From: Gryganskiella cystojenkinii | Lineage: Eukaryota; Mortierellomycota; Mortierellomycetes; Mortierellales; Mortierellaceae | DNA: 61,051 nt | Assembly: GCA_015852425.1 (NCBI GenBank) | Contig: JAAAIG010000066.1 | Location: 17,813 to 78,863 of the forward strand | Direction of reading: 5' to 3' | Shown here: one piece after another, positions 48,865 to 60,569 of the stretch | Layout of the letters: every line of letters starts with the position of its first letter | Position numbering within the stretch: position 1 is the first letter of the stretch | Notes under the pieces: model-generated | The model's input: the letters and a program-made list of their open reading frames with translations, nothing else | The model's database searches: none | What the model was told of the DNA's origin: nothing | Made by a program: the position numbers and the translations under genes

Positions 48865-51800
48865 ATGCGACGGGTACGACCCGTTGTCTACTCTTCCTCC
48901 CTCTCCTCAAACATCTCCATCTCGTCATCTCTCTCCGCAGCCCTGTCGTCCTCTTCTGCATCCTACGTACGGCCACACACCCGATCACGCTCATTGCCCT
49001 TTGTCCTCTCTGTCATTCCCATCACCCTATTACTCCTGCTCTTTCTCATCAGCGATCGCTCGACACATGTTCAAGCACAACCACAACCTGTCGGTGGAGG
49101 TGCTTCGGCCCTCATTGGTAGAAGTTGGTATGTCCAGGGTGGGGCCGTCCAAGCTGACAGCGTCGTCGGGTCCTTCTGGTGTCTAGATCTCACAAAGAGT
49201 TGGACAACAACAATGCCCGCCTGGACAGCCTTACCCCTAGGTCCCCCCAACGCCTATCATTCCGCAGGATACTCATCCGAGAATACCTCATTCATCACTT
49301 TTGGTCGAGACACGGCCCCAAAAGACCCCTCCATGATCCCCCCACATTTCGTCAACATTTACAACATCACGACCAAGACATGGACAGGGGTTGACCCAGT
49401 CCAAGTGACCAATAATACAGAGTCGACTCGTCGCGATTTCGTCGCCGTTACGAATCCACAGATGAATAAGATCTATTTCACGGGTGGAGACATGGGACCT
49501 AAGGGCGCGACGTTTGCCTCTAACTTTAATACCTGGAACCCGATTGTGAACACGATGACTGTGACAATGAACAAACCACCGGGGCCGTGGAATATCTCGA
49601 CCTACGCCGCAACCTGGGTCCCAAGCCAACTTTCTATGTATATTATCGGAGGCGTCACATCTTCAAGTACACTCCCGCCAGGACTCTGGGTCTATCACGC
49701 CAATCCGATGTCTTGGACTGTGCAGGTATCAAAACGAAATTTTGAAATGCATGATTAACGTTGACGCCGGGTGGTACGGTATCGCTTCAGATGTGTACAA
49801 GGTACCTCCTTGAAACTAATTGGCGGCAATCATCGTTGCTGTTTTCTTTTTGCTGCTCTCGTTTTTTCGTTCTTTTAGGCAACCACGGGCCCTTTCAATC
49901 AAGCCAGAATATCGGCGTGCGCTGCCACGAGTAAGTCCATCATCTTAATTTTGCATGACCAGTGCAGAGCAATAAAAAAAAGAGGCATAACACCCCTATG
50001 GATCACAAACACGCCATAAAGAAATTGGAGGGTACAGGGGACATCTTTCAACACTTGTTCTCCATTGTCTACTTACCTGGAAAATCAACTTTTTTTTTTG
50101 CTCGGGTTCGACTATTAGGTTCAGACAGCACAAACATCCTCGTCTATGGAGGGTTCATTGGAGGCAAAGGCGATGGAGATAATGCAGTATACATCTTGGA
50201 TATGTCGACTTGGGTCTGGACTGCTTACCCACAACCCTCTGGTTCAAAGGGTCGTGGAAACGTCGTCTGCACAATCGCTGGCGATACCATGCTGATCTGG
50301 GGAGGATTCTATACAAGGTAAAAAGACTCGACTGGACGAAACCGGTACATCACCCAGAAATACCCCTTCAAACTGTGGCGACACCTCGGAAAACATAAAA
50401 CGAAAGGGACACGTTTTGCAATTTCAAAACCGAACAAATTTTTATTTCTCACCCCAATTTTCTTTCCTCTCCCTCATGTTGGGATAATTGATCATCCCTT
50501 ACCTTAGCCCAAACGTCCTTAATGACACCCCTCTGGGAGCAGAGGCCTTATTACTGTTCTCGGTCTCGAAAAAATCATGGATCACGACTTACACTCCCAC
50601 TGACTATTACCTACCACCGCCACCGCCACCGTCTGGATCTACAATCGTTAGTAGTACTCCCGTTCCCACGAATCCAGGCGGCGGTAATTCAACTACTGAT
50701 TCAACCCCATCCACTTCGCCATCTTCTCAAGGAGGACTCTCGGATGCTGCCATCGGAGGTCTTGCCGCGGCGGCTGTCGCAGTCTTAGTTCTCACGGCTT
50801 TTGCTCTGATCGAACGACAGAAACGACTACAGGCAAAGGAAAAGGAATCACAGCGAGCTAAAGGCGGTCCTCCAGGATACTATGGAACCGGCATCGGCGG
50901 TGTCAGCAGCAGCAGTGTCGTCAGTGGCAGTGGTCTTGCAGACGAGCTTGAAAAGGACCATCGTAAGAAATCAAAGACTCTCATGTCCCCCAAAAAGGAG
51001 GGATTCTTGACCGGGCTTCGTCGACCCGGGACGGAAAAGAGCTCTCTATCAGCACATCCAAAATCTCAACAAACTCGGCCCTACGGACCACCTAGGAGAC
51101 CCGCACCACTTCCACCAGGAATGTCACCTGTGGCCGAGGATGTGGAATTCGAGACAATCGAGGACCTGGATCAGCATTACAATCACCACTATCGATCGAC
51201 TCGGCCGCAGAGGGCGTCACCGATTGATTCTCAGGAGGAACTCTTGCTGTCAAGTCGTCAGTTTTCAGAACCCACTTCAGGAACTTTCCAATTCGCACCT
51301 TCGCCAGGAACGCTCCTACCTGGGTCTAGTGATCTTACGTTTAGTGCAGAGCTAAAACCCCTCCAGAAAAGTAACAGCAACACCCACAGCAACACTTACA
51401 GCAACAGCAATCGTCAGTCCATTCATAGCGACGGCTCTGGTTTCCATACACCAAATTCAACGACCAACCAATCGATCTTTCAGCAAAACCAGGATTCGTT
51501 CTACCTTCACAAGTTGGCCCACAGCAGCAACAACACCTCGGTGACCAACAGTCCTCGTCAGATCGTCGGGATCGATTCTCCTTTCAGTAATCATCAGTTC
51601 CCTCTGAATGGTGGGAGTCCACCACGGAAGAGGCCATCACTCCCCAATCAAAAGCAAGAACACCTGGAGCCACTTCCCAATCTTAAACAAGAACTACAGG
51701 AACCCTTATCGGAACCACTTCAACTGCCACTCCCACCATCTCACGTGGCACCTCAACGTCAAATCCGTTCAGAACTTATACCTTTACCCCTGATATCCCC

Positions 51801-52344
51801 TACCACCAATGTCATCCCTCAACAACCTGTGGGGCAACTTTCACCTGCGGCACCGTCGTCGGGCATGGGCGTCACGCCCCCTGGGGTGACGTCAGCGACC
51901 GCGAACACAACTGCGTTCTTGGGCGAACTCTTGGATCAATATCATGATCATGATCGGGAGCGGGACGAGAAACTACGCGCGGTCTTGACCCAGGCTGCCG
52001 AACGGGCCGAGAAACATACCTCGGTCGTCTCATTCTCGGACGCGTCCACGTTCAATCCGCTTTCGCTTTACTTTAAGGATCCCACGCCGGTGCCTCCTGT
52101 CCCACCAGTACCACAGGTGGCGCCAAGAAAGACACCGATAAGTCCTAGTAATATCATTCTGCCAGGCGCTATTACAGTTGGTAACCGAGCCTTAGTTGAG
52201 GATTCGCCTACTGCCGCTCATCATTCAATTATTCCCCCCCCTCGTCAAGTACCGTTGTCTTCCTTGAGGTCTACGACTTCGAACGCGACGCAACAATATC
52301 TCCAACAGCAAGAGCAACTCCAACGTCAAGACAGATACGTGTAA
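48865..52344 (+). CDS. Kelch-repeat surface protein with one C-terminal membrane helix
   Basis: Exons 48865-49725, 49879-49930, 50119-50317 and 50508-52344, in phase, 982 residues. The N-terminus has a Ser-rich lead and then a signal or anchor helix (LPFVLSVIPITLLLLLFLI). Residues about 75-410 form kelch blades of a beta-propeller: NAYHSAGYSSENTSFITFG, NKIYFTGGDMG, SMYIIGGV, TNILVYGGFIGG, DTMLIWGGFY. A Pro/Ser/Thr stalk follows, then a single helix near 450-471 (IGGLAAAAVAVLVLTAFALIE) with a basic stop (RQKRLQAKEK). The remaining 500 residues are cytosolic, low complexity and rich in Pro, Ser, Gln and Asn. Kelch ectodomains of this layout bind proteins or sugars; the ligand is unknown. The next gene on the same strand is the Frizzled-like receptor. 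Confidence 0.85.
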
Positions 52345-53135
52345 TTTAGAGAAAGTAAAAGAAAAAAAACAGACAAAGTACAAAACAGGGATACGTACTC
52401 TGTATGACAGGTCGTTTGATTACTATGCATTTGCATGTTATGGTTTTGTGTGATTTGTTGTCTGTGCTTACTCTTCCTTCAACCTCGGCTTGAGGTCGTC
52501 TCTTCGTTTTACAGCACGTTATTCGCAGACGAACGCACCAAACAACTCCGCCAAAGATGGAGATGAACCAATTTTATATTTTTTTCTCAGACCCGCACTG
52601 GATTCAATTGTTGCTGGACCATCCGTTCGTTCAATGTCGAATGTCGGTGTTGAAAAAAAAAAACTGGGCTTCAAGTTTTCATTGAACTTCGCTGTTTGGT
52701 CTGACAACAAAGGAGGAGAGAGACGGAGTGTCGATCCTCAGTCCTCCCCCATCCTTCCTTACTTTATTGATCTCCCACCCTCGATTCTCTCTTTTCTTTT
52801 TCTTCTTTTCTTCTCCTTGTCTGACTTCCACCTTCCGCTCTCCTTCTTCAGGAGCAACTCTTCCGCAAAAAAGCCTCACCCTTACTTTCATTTCCTCCTC
52901 CTCTCACTCCCTCATCGCCCTCGCCCTCTCGCCTTTGTCATCGAACCCTGTTCCTGCTCTTTCAAAACCTCGCTCCAATTTCTCCGTTATTCTCGTACCA
53001 CCTTCTCACATCATCCTTGTACTCCCTACCATCGCAGCAAAACAACGACCCGAATTTCCACTTTTTCCCCGGGCGATCAATCCCCCTCTTGCCTCTTTTG
53101 AACTGTTTGCCTCCTTCATTTACATATCGCCCTAG
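52345..53135. other. Intergenic region with C/T-rich leader of the receptor gene
   Basis: About 790 bases. A 203-codon ORF (52490-53101) crosses it but is low complexity in its second half and shows no motif. The stretch 52750-53060 is C/T-rich, like other leaders here. Confidence 0.45.
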
Positions 53136-56100
53136 ATGCATAACTTGGGCTTTTTGACTAGATCCGCGATGGTGTTGGTTCTCCTCGCCACAGCCACGGT
53201 TCTCTCGACAGTCTCTGCCGTTGGACGCAGTAGGTGTTTGTTAAAGCTTGAATTCTCAATCTTCCAATCCTTTTTCATTTCTTTACGCAGCAACTGAGAC
53301 CAAGATGGTTTGCGTGGATCCCGTCTTCAATTGGTTTTCCTTGTGTTCCCCTGAATATCACAGTTTTTCACTTGGGCATTCATTCACTCATTACAATTCG
53401 AATGGGATCTGATCTATTCAGAATCAAGTGCAATTCATTCCCCTCTTCCCTACCTCCTGCCCCCTCTTAATCCCCTCCTCTCTGCGCCTTATTTCCTCGT
53501 ACAAATATTTTTCCAGGCTTTTGTTGTGTTCAGTCATTCTATTTGAATTATGTTTAATCAACCCAACTTATTCAAGTTAGCCTAGCGTGAGTTTTTTGAG
53601 TTGGGATCCAGACGGATTTTGGGTAACAGAGGCCGAGGACATAAGAGCTCATGTCAGCCTCTCTCAGTTGAGCTGGATGGCATAACTTGGGTTTGGGTTT
53701 AGTTTGCTGGGCGCCAAAAAAAATAATCATATCTACAATCAACAAACAAAAAAGGCTCCCTCATGATCATTTTACCGATGATGGGAGCGATTTTTGAGAA
53801 CCTTGTCTCCCATCCTGTTATGCGTTGGATCTTGGCTCTCTCGTCCATCTTCCCTGACACTAGAACACTGGTGAGCCAGCAAAAAAAAAAAAAAACAAGG
53901 AAACGAGGGAGAACCAGGGGGTGTTTCCGACCGAGAACGTTTGAGCACAGAAAACAAACAGGTCATGGGCTGCAATTCAAGCTTGCATAGCATAGTTTCG
54001 ACCAGATCTCCTGACTCCAACGGTCCAGGGGAAAGGATGAGGAGTACCTTTACCATGCTAACCTGTCCTTGGACACGAATGTATTGCAAAAGCCAGCGCA
54101 GCTTCGCAGAGGAGACAAAGCGCACAATCTACCAGGGCCGAGATACACAATTAAGCATAGGGTGCCTGCACTTTGGATGGGATGTAAAATATGTTTCGTA
54201 CCCTCGATTTTGTTTGTTATGGCTTTTCTTTCTGTCGCAGTGTGGATACGGGGACACCCACCTGTTTGGATCACATAAGTGCTCACAGCGGTTGCCTGCG
54301 AACTTTCACTGTTGCTGGACACCTTTGTTTTTTGGAGTCTTTTTCAGTTCGTTTACAGCTCACACTCTCGCCTACGTTCATCGCTCTCTCTCGTTCTGGC
54401 GCTCTCTTGGGTGTACTCTTTTCCAACACGTTTTTTTATCATTCAATTTTGTTCATTGAAAAAGAATGACTTTTTTCATTGAGTCTTCTTGACATCGTTC
54501 ATCCTATTTTTATGTTCGAAGAAAAATATGAGCCCTTCGTTTGCGCGACTTTTCAGAAATGAACCCAATATTTATGAAGTAGATCGGAAACTCACCACTA
54601 CCCCGATCGTCCATTTTTTTCATGTGTTCCAATAGTGGCCCCATACAACGGTTCAGTCTGCAACGTAAGTCCGCTACATATTCCCTTGCTTTCCGAAATT
54701 GTCTAGACCCATTAATACCCGGGAAACCTCCCTTCATATGGCAGAATCAGCCCACCTGTTTATGCTTGCACCATGAAATACTCATCTTCTCTCATGATTG
54801 CCTATTTTTCTCTCTTCCAATCCACAGGGCTTTATTGACTATGAGGTCTGGCTGCCCGATAACAAAACGGTGGCAGATATTGATGCGACTGCGACGATGG
54901 TCAGCGTAGAGGACTTTGCCAAGCAAGCAGCAGATCCTTGCAGGTCTGTTTATTTGTCTTATCAGTGCTCGATCGCCTACCCTCGGCCAGTCCACACCGG
55001 TCAAAGTAAGTTGTTCTTTCTCGCCTTCATCATTGATCATCTGGCAGGAATGAAAACCATGCAGACATCGAAAAGGCAACCAACAACAGTAATCACCGCA
55101 ACTGATCACTTTGACTTTGGACTACGCATTTTTTTATGTTTCTCTCAGCCAACAGCTATAATGTCCTTTTCGCCTGCCAGTCGACCTGCCAGGCCGTTCA
55201 CGCCATGTGCACAAAAGATTTCCAGTTCATGAACATGTCTGCTTTACTCCCCGACTGTGGCGCCCCTATCCCCAACACCGATGCCATCCCTGGAGGATCT
55301 GTCCAACTCCAGCCTGACGGCTCCTGCAACGTTCTTCCTTGTAAGTCGTCCAGACCAATTGATCCCTTTCAAGGTCTCCCGGCCTTGATCTTTTTGCAGC
55401 TCAGCTCTTTTATATTATGGAAATAAGGGAGATGGGACATAATCAGAGAAACAAATCGTGCATGGCAAAGTTTTATTAACGATATCTCTAACTTTTCTTT
55501 TTTTGTTTTTCTCATTGCCTTTGCTCGATAATCCTCAGTCCAAAGCACCAACACCACTTGCGCATCGCCCTTACCAGGATGCATCTCTCCTTTTGTTGAC
55601 GATCTCGTCTTCAAGCAAACCAACGGTAAACAGAACACGGATGATGTCAACTGTGGATGGTAAGGAAACCTACTTGATCGAGATAAATCCCTTTTCCTTC
55701 TGTCTAGCACTTGTCGCTCACAATTTTTTTGCCTCTCTACTTGTAAATAGCGGCTGTTGTCTTCCCTGTCCCCAAACCAACTCGTTCTACAAGCCCGGAA
55801 TTCTGGACAAGGGCTTCTTTATCACCGATGTTCTCAAAGGAATTTCTGCCGCTCTTTCCTTGGCTCTCGCCATCTCTTATATCGTCCTTCCCGACAAGCT
55901 CCAACATCCCTCCAACTTGATTCTCTTTGCCGCTATCGCCACCGCTCTTTTCGGTGCCGCTGTCGCACCCTCGTACGGAAACCCCAAGAGAACCCAGTGC
56001 GCCGCCAACGGAATCACGACCGCGACCTCGTACAATAACACACTGTGCACGATCCAAGGCGCCTGGTTGCTCTTTGGAGCGATCGCGACAACAGCATGGT

Positions 56101-56837
56101 TGTCGATCGTCATTGTCAACTTGCACTTGCACACGGTCTGGAATTCGAACTGGTTGTCCCGTCGGGCTTGGTTGTCTCATGTCGTCGGATGGTTGATCCC
56201 GGCTGCCTTTGCTGCCATCGCGGTCGTGACCAAATCGATCGGATGGAACAACTCGAGCATGTGTATGGCGACTCAGGAGACCTCGAACGCTTTGCTCTTT
56301 ATCCCCCTCGGAGCCATCATGATTCCTTCGACTCTGTTGCATATCGCCACATTCGCCCATATTATCAAAGTCACCTTGCAGGCTGAGAACTCGGAGACTG
56401 TCTCACATTCGACCCTGTCTTCCGGAAGAGCAGCCAGAATCTCTCACCGCCGTCACGTCATGAACGCCATTCGAATCCAATGGCGTGCAGCCTTGCTTGC
56501 CATCGTCATCTCGAGCTCTGTTTTGATTTACTGGGCCTTCTACCTTGTCGAGGGTGCCAAGACAGACATGTCATGGATGTCTACTTGGCAACTCTGCATC
56601 TTTAGCGGAACAGGCAACCAAGAACAGTGCGGAGAGTTGTACGCCAAGGGCCACGTCCCCGATTTCTTGTTCATGATGATCACAGAGGGCCTGGTCAGTA
56701 CGACGGGGCTCTGGATCTTTTTGCTCTTCTTCAAGAAGTCTCTCTTCATGGAATGGAGAGAGTATATCTCTGGATGGAGGTGTTGCGGTGGCCGTAGACA
56801 CCGAAAGAGGGAAGAGAATGAGTTCTACGTTATTTAA
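53136..56837 (+). CDS. Frizzled-like seven-helix receptor with Cys-rich ectodomain
   Basis: Exons 53136-53229, 54636-54664 (29 nt), 54828-55005, 55149-55340, 55539-55659 and 55751-56837 join in phase to 1701 nt, 566 residues. Exon 1 gives a signal peptide (MVLVLLATATVLSTVSAVG). Residues about 33-215 form an ectodomain with many Cys: GSVCN, DPCRSVYLSYQC, FACQSTCQAVHAMCTK, DCGAP, TTCASPLPGC and CGCCLPCP. Then come seven helices starting TDVLKGISAALSLALAISYIV, with NLILFAAIATALFGAA, GAWLLFGAIATTAWL and HVVGWLIPAAFAAIAV. The layout matches the fungal and amoebal Frizzled/Smoothened-like membrane family. The cytosolic tail is short and basic (CCGGRRHRKREENEFYVI). Ligand and G-protein coupling are unknown. 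Intron 1 is 1406 nt, unusually long. Confidence 0.85.
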
Positions 56838-57009
56838 GAAAACAAAATCTTTTTTATACCTTCTCTTTATTGCCTCGTCATCCTTTTTTTGTAATTACAA
56901 AGACCTCCCGCCAATTTTTGCATAATAGTTTTCTTTCAAAATAAATATATATCATTTCAATTCGTTATTACTACATTGTGTTTACATCCAGTGTTGAAGA
57001 TGAGAAAGA

Positions 57010-58730
57010 CTACTCCCGCTCCGTCGTGGCGAGATCAGACTCGGGCTCGATAGTCTCTTCTTTTTGATCCTCCAAGACAGCCACTTCATCCAATGTGCCG
57101 GTAGTAATGGCAAAAGGATTATCCGCAGACCTCGAAACCTCTGGTGCACAATCTGGCTTATCCCAGGGAAAGATCACCATTGCAAGAGCGGATCCAAACA
57201 AGCCCCATGGCAACGATTCCATACAAGGCGTTCCTGTAGCCCCTCATCTGTTCAGGGCCACCATGACCGGTCCAACCAGTACGATTGAATTCGTTTTCGT
57301 TGGTCGCGATCGATATCACGTTCAGGATTGCAATCCCAAAGGGCAACCCCCATCTGAAGACCAGTGATATAAATCGCCCCAACCAGACCCTGGTCTTTGT
57401 TTTCGGCATCTCGGACCACGGTCACTTGAACTGGGAGCATCGAAAAGCCAACGCCGACCACATGCAGAATCAAGGCCGGGAATGGAATAGCCCAGTATTT
57501 CATATGTTCGTTCAGGAACAAAAATATCAAGGCCGCGGCGACTCGTCGCAAGAACCCAGTGAGGATAAGCAGTTTGGGGGGGGGGGGGGGCAATCGAGGG
57601 ATGACCTGACCTAGGTCCGTAAAGACCACAATCGCCAGAAGTGAATGCACCAAGAACCCAAGAGCGGTCTTGATCGAGTTCCAGCTGCAGACTTGTTGAA
57701 AAATAAGGTTGACGAAATAGATGAACCCTTGGACCATACCCATGTTGACGAACGCGAGTGCGACCGAGGTGCAAAAGGTCCTGTATTTCCAAATCCGAAA
57801 GGGCATAATCGGGGCTTCGACTTCGGTTTCGATCCAGAGGAATAATCCCAGGAGAAGAAGACCAACAATCAAGACCGGCAGGGTCTTTGCGTTAGCCCAT
57901 CCGTGCTCGACCCCCATCGAGATATAATAAACGACACCGGTAACACTCAAGGTCGAGCAGGTCGCACCCCAGAAATAATCTTGGGGTGCTTGACTTGACC
58001 TCTGGAAAGACTTATCATGGAGATCTGAGGAACAGGAATCGCCAAGAACCCGACCAACAACAGGATATACGCGACAATGGACGATAGCCTAAAGATCCAG
58101 AGCCAACCAATACTGGCGATCAACCCTCCGGCCAACATGATCCCGACCAGGGCACCCATCCCACCAAAGGCTCCAAAGACTGCGAAGGCTTTGGTTCTTG
58201 CAGGACCCGGTGGGTAATTAATCGAGATCAGGGTCATGGCCGTAAGGATCGTACATGCCGCACCTATACCCTGAAACGTTCTTGCGATGACAAACATGGG
58301 CGGTGAAGGAGAGAAGGAGACGATGATGGCCCACGTCGCGAACCAAAAGAGACCAAACATGAAGAGACAACGATGACCAAAGAGATCGCCGATTCGACCA
58401 CAGACCAGAAGAAGACCTGCAAAGGCGATCGTGTAAGAGTTTATGATCTAGGGGAGCTCGGGAGTTTCGAACTTTAGATCGACCGCGTCCGGTAACAGAG
58501 TCACTGCAATCAATACTCCGTTGATTATTAAATAATTCAAAGAGAAAATATTGATATACGAATATATGTGTGCGCTTACGCCAATAGCAGGCTGAGAGCA
58601 GGAGAAAACAATGGGATTTGTTTGTAGGAAAAGTAAAAAAAAACCTACCGATATCGAGAAATTGTGCAAGGGAGACAACGTAGAGTAAGAGTGGGCTCAG
58701 TTTCTTATGCAAGTTGGCCATCTTGTCCAA
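57010..58730 (-). pseudogene. Decayed MFS transporter, paralogue of the 42703 gene
   Basis: Reads as the DHA2-like transporter throughout but in broken frames. It starts with LLLYVVSLAQFLDI and a donor at the same place as in the intact copy. The acceptor at 58526-58525 is AA where the intact copy has AG. A TAG at 58450-58448 stands where the intact copy has TGG (Trp). The frame changes near 57950-58040, again near 57345-57351 within MGV/LPFGIA, and near 57207-57211 within AMG/LFGSA. A 15-G run (57576-57590) adds Pro residues to the RLSLKPL-like site. Motif A (GRIGDLFGH) and the final PWDKPD are still visible. At least five lesions mean no full protein can be made. It lies opposite to and 12.4 kb from the intact copy. 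Confidence 0.88.
57576..57590. repeat. 15-G homopolymer inside the MFS pseudogene
   Basis: Fifteen G in a row on the plus strand, read as a Pro run on the minus strand. Such a run is prone to slippage and to sequencing error; its length should be treated with care. Confidence 0.9.
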
Positions 58731-59778
58731 GGGTGCTGGACCAGAGTATCTGCGATTTGGCTGGGTAAGGGCATGATTATGAATTTGTTGCTGAAGTTTT
58801 GGTTGATATTTTGTATCGAGAGAATTCGAAAAGGACTACTAGGAAGGCTTGTATTTATCCTTTTTTTCTGCCTTTTGTTTAACCCAAGCATAGGCTATGA
58901 CCTAGTAGCAAAGAGTGTGCCATCTTGGACAACTCGTAAGTGCCTGCAGGATCCATTCATTCTCTAATCGAAAGTGAACTCGCAAAGTTTTGTTAGTGAC
59001 ACACGAGAGTACAGAGACAAGTGCATCATTCTGGCGTTACTCGGGACATCTCGTTTTATATTTGTTTTGGAAGCTCTTTTTGGTCTTGAAACTGCGGTGT
59101 CCTTGTCGGTGCATGCTGTATGGTCTAAGAAGCGAAGAATTGGTCCAAAGACCTGGAGCAAAGAAAAATCATTGGATATCATGCGCAGCCGCGGCTGACG
59201 TTTCCACCTGGATAAATGAGAATGTACGTCGCGTTTTAACCATTCTTCCATGCGAAAAGATAGGCACAAAAGTGAGAGCTGTTAGTGCTGTCGAGTCAAC
59301 AAGGTGTGCGACAGGTTGGGTGACTTCGCACCTGTCAAAAATTGTGCGTACCTTGAAAGCCATTTCGATTTGTCATAATGCGGGCTTGTCAACGCGCACT
59401 AGTTTTTTTTTTGCGACTAGAGAAAATAAGGGAAAGAATGGTGTACCTTAGAAACTGAAGAAGGGAAGGTCTGTTGGTCGAAGATTCTGTGCAGGAAATG
59501 CCGTTTGCCACCAAACCACCGTATTTTACCCCTTAATTTGTTTGAAATGCTCTTGCAATTCGTAGTATTTTCTGTCCCCCATCATCGTACCTGAGATTAG
59601 TTGGTCAGTCAAAGTCGACAAAAATCGATTAGACTACAGGCGCAACAAACCGCAAGAAAAAGAAACTTAAAACAAGAGCCAAAATATATCGTGTCCATTT
59701 CAGCGTCTGATACTTTTCTCTCCTTCCTTCTCTCACTCTCTCTTTCTCTCTCACTCTCTCCCGCTCCCAAATCCAGAA
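58731..59778. other. Intergenic region between MFS pseudogene and secreted protein
   Basis: About 1 kb. A 153-codon plus ORF (58990-59451) has no recognisable motif and no leader; I treat it as chance. The last 60 bases before the next start are CT-repeat rich. Confidence 0.45.
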
Positions 59779-60369
59779 ATGCACGCTACTTTGCTCTTTG
59801 CTGGCGTGCTCGCCTCCGTGGCCAGCGCCTACTACTACGAGGTCGATGTGATGGTCGTGAACAAGGATCAGTGGACCAAGTGTGTCAACCCAATCACTTT
59901 TGATTTCACGGGCATCGACCCTTCCACTGGAAATCCCTGGGACGGTATCGGTGGTCCATGTCTCTCCTCTTGGGAGGAAGACCCGAACCGCGTTCTCGTG
60001 TTCCCTAATTCCGACTGGAGACTCAACCAGTTCTACAACGTATCGATCACACCCGGTGAGGTCTATAACTATGTACCGTCTCTGAAGACTCAGGAGACCG
60101 GGCTTGTCATTCCCTGCACGCTGGCGGACGAGTACCATGCGCCTGCAAGTACGCCCCAGGGCCAAATGCCCTACCGTTTCCCGAACCACTGGCTGTACGT
60201 CTGCATTGCGCCTGAGCTGTTCCGCAACCGCACGGAACCTGTTGTGCCCACTGCCCCGACCACGACCACGGAGACTGATCTGGCGACTACTACTATCCCT
60301 ACCACAAAAAGGTCTCCTCAGCCTGCACGCAGGAAAGGGACCCAATGGAGCATGCTGGTCGCACAGTGA
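59779..60369 (+). CDS. Small secreted protein, 196 residues, unrecognised
   Basis: A single exon. Signal peptide MHATLLFAGVLASVASA, then YYYEVDVMVVNKDQW. The body has paired Cys (KCVNP, GGPCLSSW, VIPCTLAD, YVCIAPE), conserved-looking aromatic stretches (NSDWRLNQFYNVSITPGE, YRFPNHWLYVCIAP) and two N-glycosylation sequons. The tail is Thr/Pro-rich and then basic (KRSPQPARRKG), with no GPI-like end. Codon use is C-biased, like the barrel protein, which suggests good expression. I do not recognise the family; four Cys and the short length fit a small secreted apoplast or wall protein. A long antisense ORF (59629-60477) mirrors it and is taken as a shadow. The CT-rich leader and start context support the ATG. 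Confidence 0.75.
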   Translation: MHATLLFAGVLASVASAYYYEVDVMVVNKDQWTKCVNPITFDFTGIDPSTGNPWDGIGGPCLSSWEEDPNRVLVFPNSDWRLNQFYNVSITPGEVYNYVPSLKTQETGLVIPCTLADEYHAPASTPQGQMPYRFPNHWLYVCIAPELFRNRTEPVVPTAPTTTTETDLATTTIPTTKRSPQPARRKGTQWSMLVAQ

Positions 60370-60569
60370 TGACTGCAAGGAATCGTGTATCAAGGGTGTC
60401 TGATGGTTTTCATTCAAAGCGTGGACTTCAGCCTGGTATGCTGTCTCCCCCATTACGTCTCTCTTTTCTGCATTCATTCGTCATCAATAAATATATCTAA
60501 TTCAACAACAGCATGACCACCCAGGTCGCACCGGCGACGGCGCTCTGAATAGACGATTGACGGCCTTGA

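Noticed and set aside
52490..53101. Plus ORF of 203 codons before the receptor gene
   Set aside because: The second half is the C/T-rich leader read as Ser/Phe/Leu/Pro; no motif in the first half.
55737..56360. Minus-strand ORF of 207 codons opposite the receptor helices
   Set aside because: Antisense shadow of the membrane block; rich in Arg, Asp and Gly as expected from the reverse complement of hydrophobic codons.
58990..59451. 153-codon plus ORF between the MFS pseudogene and the secreted protein
   Set aside because: No domain pattern, no leader and no homologous feel; treated as chance.
59629..60477. Minus-strand ORF of 282 codons opposite the secreted protein
   Set aside because: It mirrors a C-biased coding exon; the plus-strand frame has a signal peptide and Cys pattern, the minus frame does not.
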